Source of the DNA: Variovorax paradoxus
Lineage (GTDB): Bacteria > Pseudomonadota > Gammaproteobacteria > Burkholderiales > Burkholderiaceae_C
Length of the DNA: 64,000 nt
Assembly (NCBI RefSeq): GCF_018614915.1
Contig: NZ_JAGGNU010000055.1
Location: 62,001-126,000, forward strand
Direction: 5' to 3'
In this document: positions 8,873 through 16,821 of the stretch, one piece after another
Position numbering within the stretch: position 1 is the first letter of the stretch
How the letters are laid out: each line of letters begins with the position of its first letter
Notes under the pieces: generated by a model
Database searches by the model: none
Told to the model about the DNA's origin: nothing
What the model saw: the letters and a program-made list of their open reading frames with translations, nothing else
Made by a program: the position numbers and the translations under genes

Positions 8873-9232
8873 TCAGTGCGGGCAGCGGTAGCTGTTGCGC
8901 AGCGCGGCCGAGACGACGAGCTGCACCGGCATGTCGGCCTCGTAGCTCTCGGCGTTGCGCGTCAGTTCGGTCTGGTAGATCGAGCGGGCCATCGAGGGCT
9001 CGAGCCGGCGGCCGTTGATGCAGAACAGGGGCTTGTATCCGGCTCGCTGCTCGGCTTCGCTGGCCTCGCGCAGGCCTTCGACCACGCCGACGAGGTAGTA
9101 GTTGGCGTAGTTTCGGCCGTCCTTCTCGTTGGCTTCCAGGGCGCGCAGCTCGCGGATGCTCATGGCCTGGCACGTCGTGCCGAAAGCCAACAGCGCAAGG
9201 GCGAGGGCGGGCCCGGAGAAACGGATTCGCAT
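8873..9232 (-). CDS. Small secreted protein, Rap1a/Tai immunity-like
   Basis: This 119-residue protein has an N-terminal signal peptide (hydrophobic stretch to about residue 23, likely cleavage after CQA) and is predicted to be periplasmic. The mature part has a YYLVGVVEGL segment followed by LFCINGRRLEPS and a C-terminal SYRCPH. That pattern resembles the Rap1a/Tai family, type VI secretion amidase immunity proteins and their housekeeping relatives. The two mature cysteines could form a disulfide. It lies between hisD and hisC with short gaps (13 and 5 bp). No effector gene is nearby, so an immunity role is not supported by context. The family assignment is tentative. Confidence 0.6.
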   Translation of the reverse strand: MRIRFSGPALALALLAFGTTCQAMSIRELRALEANEKDGRNYANYYLVGVVEGLREASEAEQRAGYKPLFCINGRRLEPSMARSIYQTELTRNAESYEADMPVQLVVSAALRNSYRCPH

Positions 9233-9245
9233 CGCATCGCCCCCT

Positions 9246-10562
9246 TCAGCGCAGGCGCAGGCGAGCCGCTTCGGCGTGCGCGGGCAGGCCCTCGCCCTCG
9301 GCCAATGTCACGGCGATGCGGCCCAGCGCCTGGGCGCCCTCCTCGCTCACCTCGATCAGGCTCGATCGCTTCTGGAAATCGTAGACCCCCAGCGGCGAGC
9401 TGAAGCGCGCGGTACCGCTGGTGGGCAGCACGTGGTTGGGTCCGGCGCAGTAGTCGCCCAGGCTTTCGCTGGTGTAGGCGCCGAGGAAGATCGCACCGGC
9501 ATGCTTGAGCAGCGGCTCCCAGCGCTGCGGGTCGCGGCTGCTGACCTCCAGGTGCTCGGGCGCGATGCGGTTGCTGATGGCGCAGGCCTCTTCCATGCTG
9601 CGGGTGTGGATCAGCGCGCCGCGGCCGTTGAGCGAGGCCGCGATGATCGCGGCGCGCGGCATCGAGGGCAGCAGGCGGTCGATTTCCTGCTGTACGCGAT
9701 CGATGTAGGTCGGGTCGGGGCACAGCAGGATGCTCTGCGCGAGCTCGTCGTGCTCGGCCTGGCTGAACAGGTCCATCGCCACCCAGTCGGCCGGCGTGCT
9801 GCCGTCGGCCAGCACCAGGATCTCGCTCGGGCCGGCGATCATGTCGATGCCCACGGTGCCGAACACGCGGCGCTTGGCGGCGGCCACGTAGGCATTGCCG
9901 GGGCCGGTGATCTTGTCGACCGCCGGAATGGCGGCCGTGCCGTAGGCCAGCGCGGCCACGGCCTGGGCGCCACCGATGGTGAAGGCGCGCGTCACGCCGG
10001 CCACGTGCGCCGCAGCCAGCACCAGCGGGTTCTTCTCGCCGCCCGGCGTGGGCACGACCATGATGATCTCGCCGACCCCCGCCACATGGGCGGGAATCGC
10101 GTTCATGAGCACGCTCGACGGGTAGGCGGCCTTGCCGCCGGGCACGTAGATGCCGACGCGGTCGAGCGGCGTGACCTTCTGGCCCAGCAGCGTGCCGTCG
10201 GCGTCGCGGTAGCTCCAGCTTTCGCCGTTGGCCTTCTTCTGCGCCTCGTGGTAGCTGCGCACGCGGCGGGCCGCGGCTTCGAGCGCCTCGCGCTGCGCGG
10301 CGGGCAGCGCATCGAAGGCGGCGCGCAATTCGTCGGCCGTCAGTTCCAGTGCGCCCATGCCGGCCACGTCGAGCCGGTCGAAGCGCCGCGTGTACTCGAG
10401 CACTGCCGCATCGCCGCGCTGCTGGACGTCGCCGAGGATGTCCGCCACCACCTGCTCGATGGCGGCATCCGCTTCGGCCGACCAATGCAGCCGCGCCTTG
10501 AAGTCGGCTTCGAAACCGGCAGCGGCGGTCGACAGGCGGGCGGGAGAGGCTTTCAGGTTCAT
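9246..10562 (-). CDS. hisD: Histidinol dehydrogenase HisD
   Basis: HisD oxidises L-histidinol to histidine in two NAD-dependent steps with zinc. The 438-residue length is typical. The signature region is complete: GIYVPGGKAAYPSSVLMN, KITGPGNAYV, GPSEILVLAD, and the catalytic Glu-His in NRIAPEHLEV. The C-terminal GPNHVLPTSG block is also present. It begins 2 bp after hisG. The frame is open upstream across hisG, but MNLKASPARL is the sensible start. Confidence 0.97.
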   Translation of the reverse strand: MNLKASPARLSTAAAGFEADFKARLHWSAEADAAIEQVVADILGDVQQRGDAAVLEYTRRFDRLDVAGMGALELTADELRAAFDALPAAQREALEAAARRVRSYHEAQKKANGESWSYRDADGTLLGQKVTPLDRVGIYVPGGKAAYPSSVLMNAIPAHVAGVGEIIMVVPTPGGEKNPLVLAAAHVAGVTRAFTIGGAQAVAALAYGTAAIPAVDKITGPGNAYVAAAKRRVFGTVGIDMIAGPSEILVLADGSTPADWVAMDLFSQAEHDELAQSILLCPDPTYIDRVQQEIDRLLPSMPRAAIIAASLNGRGALIHTRSMEEACAISNRIAPEHLEVSSRDPQRWEPLLKHAGAIFLGAYTSESLGDYCAGPNHVLPTSGTARFSSPLGVYDFQKRSSLIEVSEEGAQALGRIAVTLAEGEGLPAHAEAARLRLR

Positions 10563-10564
10563 CG

Positions 10565-11206
10565 TCAGGCGGAAGGAATGGCGGAGGCGAAGGCGTCGAT
10601 GATGCGGCGGATCGGCGCCTGCTTGAGCTTGAGCGCAGCCTGGTTCACCACCAGGCGCGCGCTGATGTCCATGATGCGTTCGACCTCGACCAGCTGGTTG
10701 GCCTTGAGGGTGTTGCCCGTCGAGACCAGGTCGACGATGGCATCGGCCAGGCCGGTGAGCGGCGCGAGCTCCATGCTGCCGTAGAGCTTGATCAGGTCGA
10801 CGTGCACGCCCTTGCTGGCGAAGAACTCGCGCGCCAGGCCGACGTACTTGGTCGCGACCTTGATGCGCGAGCCCTGCTTGACGGCCGAATCGTAGTCGTA
10901 GTCGGCGCGCACGGCCACGCTCAGGCGGCAGGCTGCGATGCGCAGGTCGAGCGGCTGGTAGAGACCCTGGTTGCCGTGCTCGAGCAGCACGTCGAGGCCG
11001 GTCACGCCGAGGTCGGCGCCGCCATACTGCACGTAGGTGGGCACGTCCGAGGCGCGTACCAGCACCACGCGCACGTCGGGCCGCGTGGTCGCAAGGATCA
11101 GCTTGCGCGATTTCTCCGGGTCTTCGGTCACCTGGATGCCGGCCGCCGCCAGCAGCGGCAGCGTTTCCTCGAAGATGCGGCCCTTGGACAGGGCGAGCGT
11201 GATCAC
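10565..11206 (-). CDS. hisG: ATP phosphoribosyltransferase HisG, short form
   Basis: HisG condenses ATP with PRPP, the committed and feedback-controlled first step of histidine synthesis. At 213 residues this is the short form, which lacks the C-terminal ACT-like regulatory domain and normally needs the HisZ regulatory subunit. Visible motifs are LALSKGRIFEETLPLL, GGADLGVTGLDVL and the PRPP loop region ADAIVDLVSTGNTLKANQL. No hisZ is in the window. Its start overlaps the murA stop by 4 bp. Confidence 0.97.
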   Translation of the reverse strand: MITLALSKGRIFEETLPLLAAAGIQVTEDPEKSRKLILATTRPDVRVVLVRASDVPTYVQYGGADLGVTGLDVLLEHGNQGLYQPLDLRIAACRLSVAVRADYDYDSAVKQGSRIKVATKYVGLAREFFASKGVHVDLIKLYGSMELAPLTGLADAIVDLVSTGNTLKANQLVEVERIMDISARLVVNQAALKLKQAPIRRIIDAFASAIPSA

Positions 11207-12489
11207 GGCTGCATCTCCGCCGGCCCGGCCACGCGCTCGATGTCGGCGCCCAGGCCGCGCAGCTTGCTCTCCATGCGGTCGTAACCGCGGTCCAGGTGAT
11301 AGATGCGGTCGACCAGCGTCTCGCCGTCGGCCACCAGTCCGGCGATGACGAGGCTGGCCGAGGCACGCAGGTCGGTTGCCATCACCGTCGCACCCGAGAG
11401 CTGGGGCACGCCTTCGATCACGGCCACCTTGCCGTCGGTCTGGATCTTGGCGCCCAGGCGCAGCATCTCGTCGACGTGCATGAAGCGGTTCTCGAAGATC
11501 GTCTCGGTCACGGTCGAGGTGCCTTCGGCGATCACGTTGAGCGCCATGAACTGTGCCTGCATGTCGGTCGGGAAGCCGGGATATTCGGTGGTGCGGAAGC
11601 TCTGCGCCTTGAGCCGGCCCTGGCTCCGGACGCGGATGCCGCCGTCCACTGCCGATATGTCGGCACCCGCCTCGCGCAGCTTCTCGATCACGGCATCAAG
11701 GTGGTCGGCGCGGCCGTGCTTCAGCACGACATCGCCACCGGTGGCCGCGACGGCGCACAGGAAGGTGCCGGCCTCAATGCGGTCGGCCACCACCTGGTGT
11801 GTGCAGCAGCCCAGCTTCTCGACACCCTGGATGCGGATGCGGCTGGTGCCGTGCCCTTCGATCTTCGCGCCCATCTCGATCAGCATCTCGGCCAGGTCGG
11901 AAATCTCGGGCTCCTGCGCTGCGTTTTCCAGCACGGTCTCGCCGTCGGCCAGTGCGGCGGCCATGAGGAAGTTCTCGGTGCCGGTGACGGTCACCATGTC
12001 GGTCGTGATGCGCGCGCCGTGCAGGCGCCTGGCGCCGCCCGCGAGGCTCGCCACCATGTAGCCGTGCTCGACGACGATGTCGGCGCCCATCGCCTGCAAG
12101 CCCTTGATGTGCTGGTCGACAGGCCGCGAACCGATGGCACAGCCGCCCGGCAGCGACACCCTGGCTTTGCCGAAACGCGCGAGCAGGGGTCCGAGGGCGA
12201 GTACCGACGCGCGCATGGTCTTCACGAGCTCGTAGGGCGCTTCGGCCGTGTGCAGTGGGCCGGCGTCGATGCGCACCGTGCCGTTGTCGTCACGCTCGGC
12301 CGCCACGCCCATGTTGCGGACCAGCTTGAGCATGGTCGTGACGTCGTTCAGGCGCGGCACGTTGTGCAGCGTGACGGGCCGGTCGGTCAGGAGAGCGGCG
12401 CAGAGCTCGGGCAGCGCGGCATTCTTTGCGCCGGAAATGAGCACCTCGCCGCGGAGCGTGCGCCCGCCGCGAATCAGAAGTTTGTCCAT
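11203..12489 (-). CDS. murA: UDP-N-acetylglucosamine 1-carboxyvinyltransferase MurA
   Basis: MurA transfers enolpyruvate from PEP to UDP-GlcNAc, the first committed step of peptidoglycan synthesis in the cytosol. The 428-residue protein has the fosfomycin-target cysteine in LPGGCAIGSRP (Cys117), so it is the fosfomycin-sensitive Cys type. It also has the N-terminal ISGAKNAALP block and the late DLRASASLVIAGL segment. The pair ibaG/bolA-murA just after mla genes matches the order seen in E. coli. The link of murA to hisG by a 4-bp overlap is the betaproteobacterial extension. Confidence 0.98.
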   Translation of the reverse strand: MDKLLIRGGRTLRGEVLISGAKNAALPELCAALLTDRPVTLHNVPRLNDVTTMLKLVRNMGVAAERDDNGTVRIDAGPLHTAEAPYELVKTMRASVLALGPLLARFGKARVSLPGGCAIGSRPVDQHIKGLQAMGADIVVEHGYMVASLAGGARRLHGARITTDMVTVTGTENFLMAAALADGETVLENAAQEPEISDLAEMLIEMGAKIEGHGTSRIRIQGVEKLGCCTHQVVADRIEAGTFLCAVAATGGDVVLKHGRADHLDAVIEKLREAGADISAVDGGIRVRSQGRLKAQSFRTTEYPGFPTDMQAQFMALNVIAEGTSTVTETIFENRFMHVDEMLRLGAKIQTDGKVAVIEGVPQLSGATVMATDLRASASLVIAGLVADGETLVDRIYHLDRGYDRMESKLRGLGADIERVAGPAEMQP

Positions 12490-12508
12490 GAAAAATCCAG
12501 CGAGAGAA

Positions 12509-12751
12509 CTAGGAGTTTTGGTCCGCCCATTCGGCGGGCGTGTAAGTCTTCATCGAAAGCGCATGCACTTCGTCGGTGTGCATTTTGGCACCGAGGGTGG
12601 CGTAGACGCGCTGGTGTCGCTGGATCGCGCGCTTGCCCTCGAACTCGGCAGACACGATGGTGGCGTACCAGTGGCGGCCGTCGCCCTCGAGTGCGATGTG
12701 CTCGCAGGGCAGGCCTGCCGCGATGATGGATTGGAGTTCTTCGGCAGTCAT
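12509..12751 (-). CDS. BolA-family protein, IbaG/YrbA type
   Basis: The 80-residue protein is a BolA/IbaG-like protein, probably a partner of monothiol glutaredoxins in iron-sulfur trafficking. The BolA-type helix-turn block is recognisable as FEGKRAIQRHQRVYATLG, followed by DEVHALSMKTYTPAEW. An ibaG homologue occupies the same place, before murA and after mla genes, in E. coli. The start MTAEELQS is preferred over the longer open frame upstream, which overlaps the permease gene. It begins 2 bp after the permease stop. Confidence 0.88.
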   Translation of the reverse strand: MTAEELQSIIAAGLPCEHIALEGDGRHWYATIVSAEFEGKRAIQRHQRVYATLGAKMHTDEVHALSMKTYTPAEWADQNS

Positions 12752-12753
12752 GT

Positions 12754-13521
12754 CTAGCCCCGGATCTTGTAGCCGATGCGCAGCAGGTGCACGGCGATCG
12801 CGCTCACCACCAGCCACGCGCTGCCGACGATGGCGAGGCTCAGCCACGGCGAGATGTCGCTCGCGCCGAAGAAGCCGTAGCGGAAGCCGTCGATCATGTA
12901 GAAGAAGGGATTCAGGTGGCTGACCGTCTGCCAGAACGGCGGCAGCGAGTTGATCGAATAGAACACGCCCGACAGGAAAGTCATCGGCATGATCAGGAAG
13001 TTCTGGAACACCGCCATCTGGTCGAACTTCTCAGCCCAGAGTCCGGCGATCAGCCCCAGCGTGCCCAGGATGGCGGCGCCCAGGAATGCGAACACGAGGA
13101 TCCACAGCGGGGCGACGAAGCTCGGCATCGCGAAGAATGCGGTCACCACGAACACGCCCACGCCGACGGCCAGCCCGCGCACGATCGAGGAGCCCACATA
13201 GGCGAAGAACCAGCCCCAGTGCGATAACGGGGTCAGTAGCACGAAGACCAGACTGCCCATGATCTTGCTCTGGATGATCGACGACGAGCTGTTGGCAAAT
13301 GCGTTCTGCAGCACGCTCATCATCACGAGGCCGGGCACCAGGAAGGCGGTGTAGCTCACCGTGCCATAGACCTTCACGTGGTCTTCGAGCACGTGGCCGA
13401 ACACCATCAGGTAGAGCACCGCGGTCAGCACGGGCGCACCGACGGTCTGGAAGCCGACTTTCCAGAAGCGCAGCGTCTCCTTGTAGAGCAGGGCCCGCCA
13501 GCCCAGCGCACCGATCATCAT
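12754..13521 (-). CDS. ABC-2 type exporter permease
   Basis: This is an integral membrane permease with six hydrophobic segments and the ABC-2 family signature near the C-terminus (MPMTFLSGVFYSINSLPPFW, then HLNPFFYMIDGFRYGFFG). It is 255 residues, like E. coli YadH. Two ATG codons are adjacent (13521 and 13518); the first gives an ATGA overlap with the ATPase stop. It forms an exporter with the preceding gene. The substrate is unknown. The position between mlaB and bolA suggests an envelope role, but this is only inference. Confidence 0.9.
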   Translation of the reverse strand: MMIGALGWRALLYKETLRFWKVGFQTVGAPVLTAVLYLMVFGHVLEDHVKVYGTVSYTAFLVPGLVMMSVLQNAFANSSSSIIQSKIMGSLVFVLLTPLSHWGWFFAYVGSSIVRGLAVGVGVFVVTAFFAMPSFVAPLWILVFAFLGAAILGTLGLIAGLWAEKFDQMAVFQNFLIMPMTFLSGVFYSINSLPPFWQTVSHLNPFFYMIDGFRYGFFGASDISPWLSLAIVGSAWLVVSAIAVHLLRIGYKIRG

Positions 13522-14465
13522 CGCGCGACCTCCAGCGGCGTCTGCTCGCCGGCCATCAGGTCGATGAACACGTCCTCGAGATCGGCTTTGCGCATTTCGA
13601 CGTCTTCCACGTCGAGCCCCGCCTCGCGAATGGCGGCGAGCATCTGCTCGACCTCGTGCGCGTTCTGGGCCGGCAACTGCACGATACGTCCGGTGATGCG
13701 GGCATGCTGCGCCAGCGCCCACGGCAGCATGCCGTCGGTCTTGAAGCGCAGCACGTTGCTGGCGGCCGAGCGCAGCAGCGCGCTCGTGCGGTCCAGCGCG
13801 ATCACGCGGCCCTGCTTGAGCATGGCGATGCGATGGCACAGCGCCTCGGCTTCTTCCAGGTAATGGGTGGTCAGCAGCACGGTGCTGCCCTGCTTGTTGA
13901 GCTTGGCGATGAACTGCCACAGCGTCTGGCGCAGCTCGACGTCGACGCCAGCGGTCGGCTCGTCCAGCACGATCACGGGCGGCTTGTGTACCAGCGCCTG
14001 CGCCACGAGCACGCGCCGCTTCATGCCGCCGGAGAGCTGGCGCATGTTGGCACCCGCCTTGTCGGCCAGACCGAGGCTTTGCAGCAGCTCGTCGATCCAG
14101 TCGTCGTTGTTCTTGATGCCGAAGTAGCCCGACTGGATCCGCAGCGACTCGCGGACATTGAAGAAGGGATCGAAAACCAGTTCCTGCGGCACCACGCCGA
14201 GCTGGCGCCGCGCCTCCCTGTAGTCGCGCTGCACGTCGAAACCATGGACGCTGATGGCGCCGGAGCTCGGCCGCGACAAGCCAGCGAGCATGCTGATCAG
14301 GGTGGTTTTGCCGGCGCCGTTGGGGCCGAGCAGGCCGAAGAACTCGCCCTCTTCGATCTGGAACGTGACTTCGTCGACCGCGCGCAGGCCCGGTTTTCCC
14401 TGGGCGCGTTGCTGGCGTGAAGCGGGATAGGTCTTGGAGACCGATTGGAAGGAGATCGCGGGCAT
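13518..14465 (-). CDS. ABC-2 type exporter ATP-binding protein
   Basis: This cytosolic ATPase of 315 residues is YadG-like. It has Walker A GPNGAGKTTLI (about residues 47-57), the LSGGMKRR signature, Walker B VIVLDEPTAGVD and the switch His in LLTTHYLEEAE. A C-terminal extension of about 80 residues follows the nucleotide-binding domain, as in drug/LPS-type ABC-2 exporters. It overlaps its permease by 4 bp. It starts 33 bp after mlaB and is thus inserted between the mla genes and bolA-murA. Confidence 0.93.
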   Translation of the reverse strand: MPAISFQSVSKTYPASRQQRAQGKPGLRAVDEVTFQIEEGEFFGLLGPNGAGKTTLISMLAGLSRPSSGAISVHGFDVQRDYREARRQLGVVPQELVFDPFFNVRESLRIQSGYFGIKNNDDWIDELLQSLGLADKAGANMRQLSGGMKRRVLVAQALVHKPPVIVLDEPTAGVDVELRQTLWQFIAKLNKQGSTVLLTTHYLEEAEALCHRIAMLKQGRVIALDRTSALLRSAASNVLRFKTDGMLPWALAQHARITGRIVQLPAQNAHEVEQMLAAIREAGLDVEDVEMRKADLEDVFIDLMAGEQTPLEVAR

Positions 14466-14498
14466 GGGAGCCCGCGATTTTACGGTGCCGCTGTTTTC

Positions 14499-14771
14499 CT
14501 AGGGCGCGGCGGGCAAAAGGCCTGCCACGCCGTACAGCGATGCGAGCTCGCGCAGGCGCGGCGGCAGGCCCTTCACCGCGAAGCCACGGCCGAGCGCGCT
14601 GGACTCGCGCCGGCACTCCAGCAGCACCGCGAGCGCCGACGAATCAAATTGGGCGAGCGCGCTGGCATCGATCACCGTGGCCGAGCCCGTCTGCCCCGCA
14701 AGACCTTGCCTGAGCATGTGCACGCAGGCAGGCGCGTCGTCGTGCGTCAGCTTGGGCGGCAGGACCAGCAT
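14499..14771 (-). CDS. mlaB: STAS-domain protein MlaB
   Basis: MlaB is the small cytosolic STAS subunit of the MlaFEDB inner-membrane complex; it stabilises the MlaF ATPase. The 90-residue protein has the STAS core with IDASALAQFDSSALAVLLECRR, in which the Asp-Ser-Ser motif corresponds to the conserved STAS loop. It follows mlaC by 16 bp. STAS proteins are diverse, but the position directly after mlaC makes MlaB the natural call. Confidence 0.85.
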   Translation of the reverse strand: MLVLPPKLTHDDAPACVHMLRQGLAGQTGSATVIDASALAQFDSSALAVLLECRRESSALGRGFAVKGLPPRLRELASLYGVAGLLPAAP

Positions 14772-14787
14772 CGGGCGCTCTTTCCGC

Positions 14788-15441
14788 TCACTTCTTGCCG
14801 TTGAGCCTGTTGCGCTCCACCAGCTTGGCGATCAGGCCGTCGATGCCCTTGGCGCTGATTTCCTGCGCGAACTGGCTGCGGTAGGTATCGACCAGCCACA
14901 CGCCGAGCACGTTCAGGTTGTAGATCTTCCAACCGCCGGCTTCGCCCGGCGTCTTCTCGAGCCGGTAGTCGAGCTGCACCGGATCGCCGCTGCCGCGGAC
15001 CTCGGTGCGCACCAGCACTTCCTTGTCGTCGGGCGATCCGCGGAAGGGACGCACGGAGACGGTCTGGTCGCTCACTTGGTCGAGCGCGCCCGCATAGGTG
15101 CGCACCAGCAGCTTCTTGAATTCTTCCTGGAGGCGCTGCTGCTGCTCTGGCGTGGCCTGGCGCCAGGCCGGGCCCACTGCCGAGGCGGTCATGCGCTGGA
15201 AGTTCACGTTCGGCATGATCTTGCTGTCGACCAGTTGCATGATCTTGCCGACGTCGCCGGCCTTGATCGACTTGTCGGCCTTGATGGTGTCGAGGACGTC
15301 CGTCGACAGGCGCTTCACCAACGCATCTGGAGCCTCGTCGGCGGCGTGGGCTGGCCGCACGAAAGCGGCGGCGCCCGCGAGCAGCATGCTGGCAGCCAGT
15401 ATCAGGCGTCCCAGTGAACGTCGTTGCAGGATCTGGTTCAT
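14788..15441 (-). CDS. mlaC: Phospholipid-binding periplasmic protein MlaC
   Basis: MlaC shuttles phospholipids between MlaA at the outer membrane and MlaFEDB at the inner membrane. The 217-residue protein has a clear signal peptide ending near AFVRPAHA. The Tol-Tol-Ttg2 family features follow: VDSKIMPNVNFQRMTASAVG, a LVRTYAGALDQ helix, YRLEKTPGEAGGWKIYNLNV and GVWLVDTYRSQF. It lies between mlaA (118 bp upstream) and mlaB. The 118-bp gap holds no gene and no clear hairpin. Confidence 0.95.
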   Translation of the reverse strand: MNQILQRRSLGRLILAASMLLAGAAAFVRPAHAADEAPDALVKRLSTDVLDTIKADKSIKAGDVGKIMQLVDSKIMPNVNFQRMTASAVGPAWRQATPEQQQRLQEEFKKLLVRTYAGALDQVSDQTVSVRPFRGSPDDKEVLVRTEVRGSGDPVQLDYRLEKTPGEAGGWKIYNLNVLGVWLVDTYRSQFAQEISAKGIDGLIAKLVERNRLNGKK

Positions 15442-15559
15442 CGAATAAGTCCTATTTCTTGAAGTTTCAGGTCACGCGATCGTGGCAAATTGGAGAAGCT
15501 GCCTGCGCGCGGGGTTCCTTGTATTGCGTGAACGCCCGCAACGAGATGCAAGCGCCGGC

Positions 15560-16309
15560 TCACTCGTTGCCGTCGTTCGGCAGGTTGCCGTCATGCACCT
15601 CGTTGCGCCGGCGTTGCATGAAGGCGTCGCGCGTGAACGAGTACTTGTCGAGCGCCGCATCGTCCAGCAACTGGCCCGCACGCAGCAGATTGGAGCGCGC
15701 ATCGATCATGCGCAGCACGTAAATCTGATTGCGTACCGGAATGTCATGGATTGCGTTCAGGAGATCGCCCTGCCGATCGATCGGCAACACCGCCGCGTCG
15801 CGCACGGTCGAGGGTCCCAGGAGCGGCAACACGAGATAGGGACCGCTCGGCACCCCCCAGCGGCCCAGCGTCTGGCCGAAATCCTCGGCATGGCGATCGA
15901 TACCGGCCTCGGTGGCGATGTCGAGCAGGCCACCCAGCCCGAAGACCGTGTTGACGTTCACTCGCATGAAAGTCTCGGCACTGTTCTGCAGCTTGAGTTG
16001 CAGCACGCTGTTGACGAAGCTCCAGACGTCGGACAGGTTGCCGAAGAAATTGTTGACGCCCGTACGCACCGGCGATGGCAGCACCTCGCGATAGGCCGTG
16101 GCAACCGGACGCAGCACCGCGTCGTCGACGGTGTCGTTGAAGCGCGAGACCCCGCGGTTGAAGGGTTCGAAAGGATCGGCCGGATTGGCATTGGGGCCGG
16201 TCGCACAGCCGGTGGCCATGACAAGAAAGGCCACTGCGCCAAGGCGGCGCAGGACGGGAGCGGCGCCGCGAATCGCGGACGGCGTGCTGGAGGGGGATCG
16301 CGGTTTCAT
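15560..16309 (-). CDS. mlaA: Outer-membrane lipoprotein MlaA (VacJ)
   Basis: MlaA removes misplaced phospholipids from the outer leaflet of the outer membrane and hands them to MlaC. The 249-residue protein has a lipoprotein signal with a cysteine in VMATGCATG. The VacJ hallmarks are DPFEPFNRGVSRFNDTVD, NNFFGNLSDVWSFVN and the later GPSTVRDA block. In this organism mlaA is part of the mla operon, placed between mlaD (4-bp overlap) and mlaC. In E. coli it is encoded elsewhere. Confidence 0.96.
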   Translation of the reverse strand: MKPRSPSSTPSAIRGAAPVLRRLGAVAFLVMATGCATGPNANPADPFEPFNRGVSRFNDTVDDAVLRPVATAYREVLPSPVRTGVNNFFGNLSDVWSFVNSVLQLKLQNSAETFMRVNVNTVFGLGGLLDIATEAGIDRHAEDFGQTLGRWGVPSGPYLVLPLLGPSTVRDAAVLPIDRQGDLLNAIHDIPVRNQIYVLRMIDARSNLLRAGQLLDDAALDKYSFTRDAFMQRRRNEVHDGNLPNDGNE

Positions 16310-16803
16310 TTTTTATTGGTGTTGGCTGATGGCGTGCTTGGCGTGCTGCCTTCGGCCGCCTTGTTGTAGAGAAACTGACCGATCAGGTTCTCCAGCACGA
16401 CGGCCGACTGCGTTGCGGTGATGGTGTCACCGGCTTGAAGGTTCTTCTCCTCAGCCCCCGCCTCGATACCGATGTACTGCTCGCCGAGCAAGCCGCTGGT
16501 CAGGATCTTGAGGGAACTGTCCTTGGGGAAACTGTAACGGCTTTGCAACGCGAGCGTCACGCTGGCCTGAAAGTTCTTGTCGTCGAACGTGATCGATTCG
16601 ACACGCCCAACCACCACGCCCGCGCTCTTCACGGCGGTTTGCGGCTTGAGCCCGCCGATGTTGTCGAAGCGCGCTGTCACGGGATAGGACTTCTGGAAGC
16701 TGAGGCTCAACAGGTTGGCCGATTGCAGCGCGAGAAAGAGCAGCGCTGCCGCGCCGATGAGCACGAACAGGCCGACCCAGATGTCGTTGTTGGAGCGTTG
16801 CAT
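16306..16803 (-). CDS. mlaD: MCE-domain protein MlaD
   Basis: MlaD is the hexameric MCE subunit anchored in the inner membrane that carries lipids into the periplasm. The 165-residue protein has one N-terminal membrane segment (LFVLIGAAALLFLAL). The MCE domain follows with YPVTARFDNIGGLKPQTAVKS and VGRVESITFD. LTSGLLGEQYIGIEAGAEE marks the hydrophobic pore loop region. It starts 18 bp after mlaE and overlaps mlaA by 4 bp. Confidence 0.96.
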   Translation of the reverse strand: MQRSNNDIWVGLFVLIGAAALLFLALQSANLLSLSFQKSYPVTARFDNIGGLKPQTAVKSAGVVVGRVESITFDDKNFQASVTLALQSRYSFPKDSSLKILTSGLLGEQYIGIEAGAEEKNLQAGDTITATQSAVVLENLIGQFLYNKAAEGSTPSTPSANTNKK

Positions 16804-16821
16804 GGATGTGCTTTCCGTTTA

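Noticed and set aside
8873..9232. Calling the small periplasmic protein a type VI secretion immunity gene
   Set aside because: Similarity is only by pattern, and no effector, VgrG or Hcp gene is near; it was described as Rap1a-like without an immunity function.
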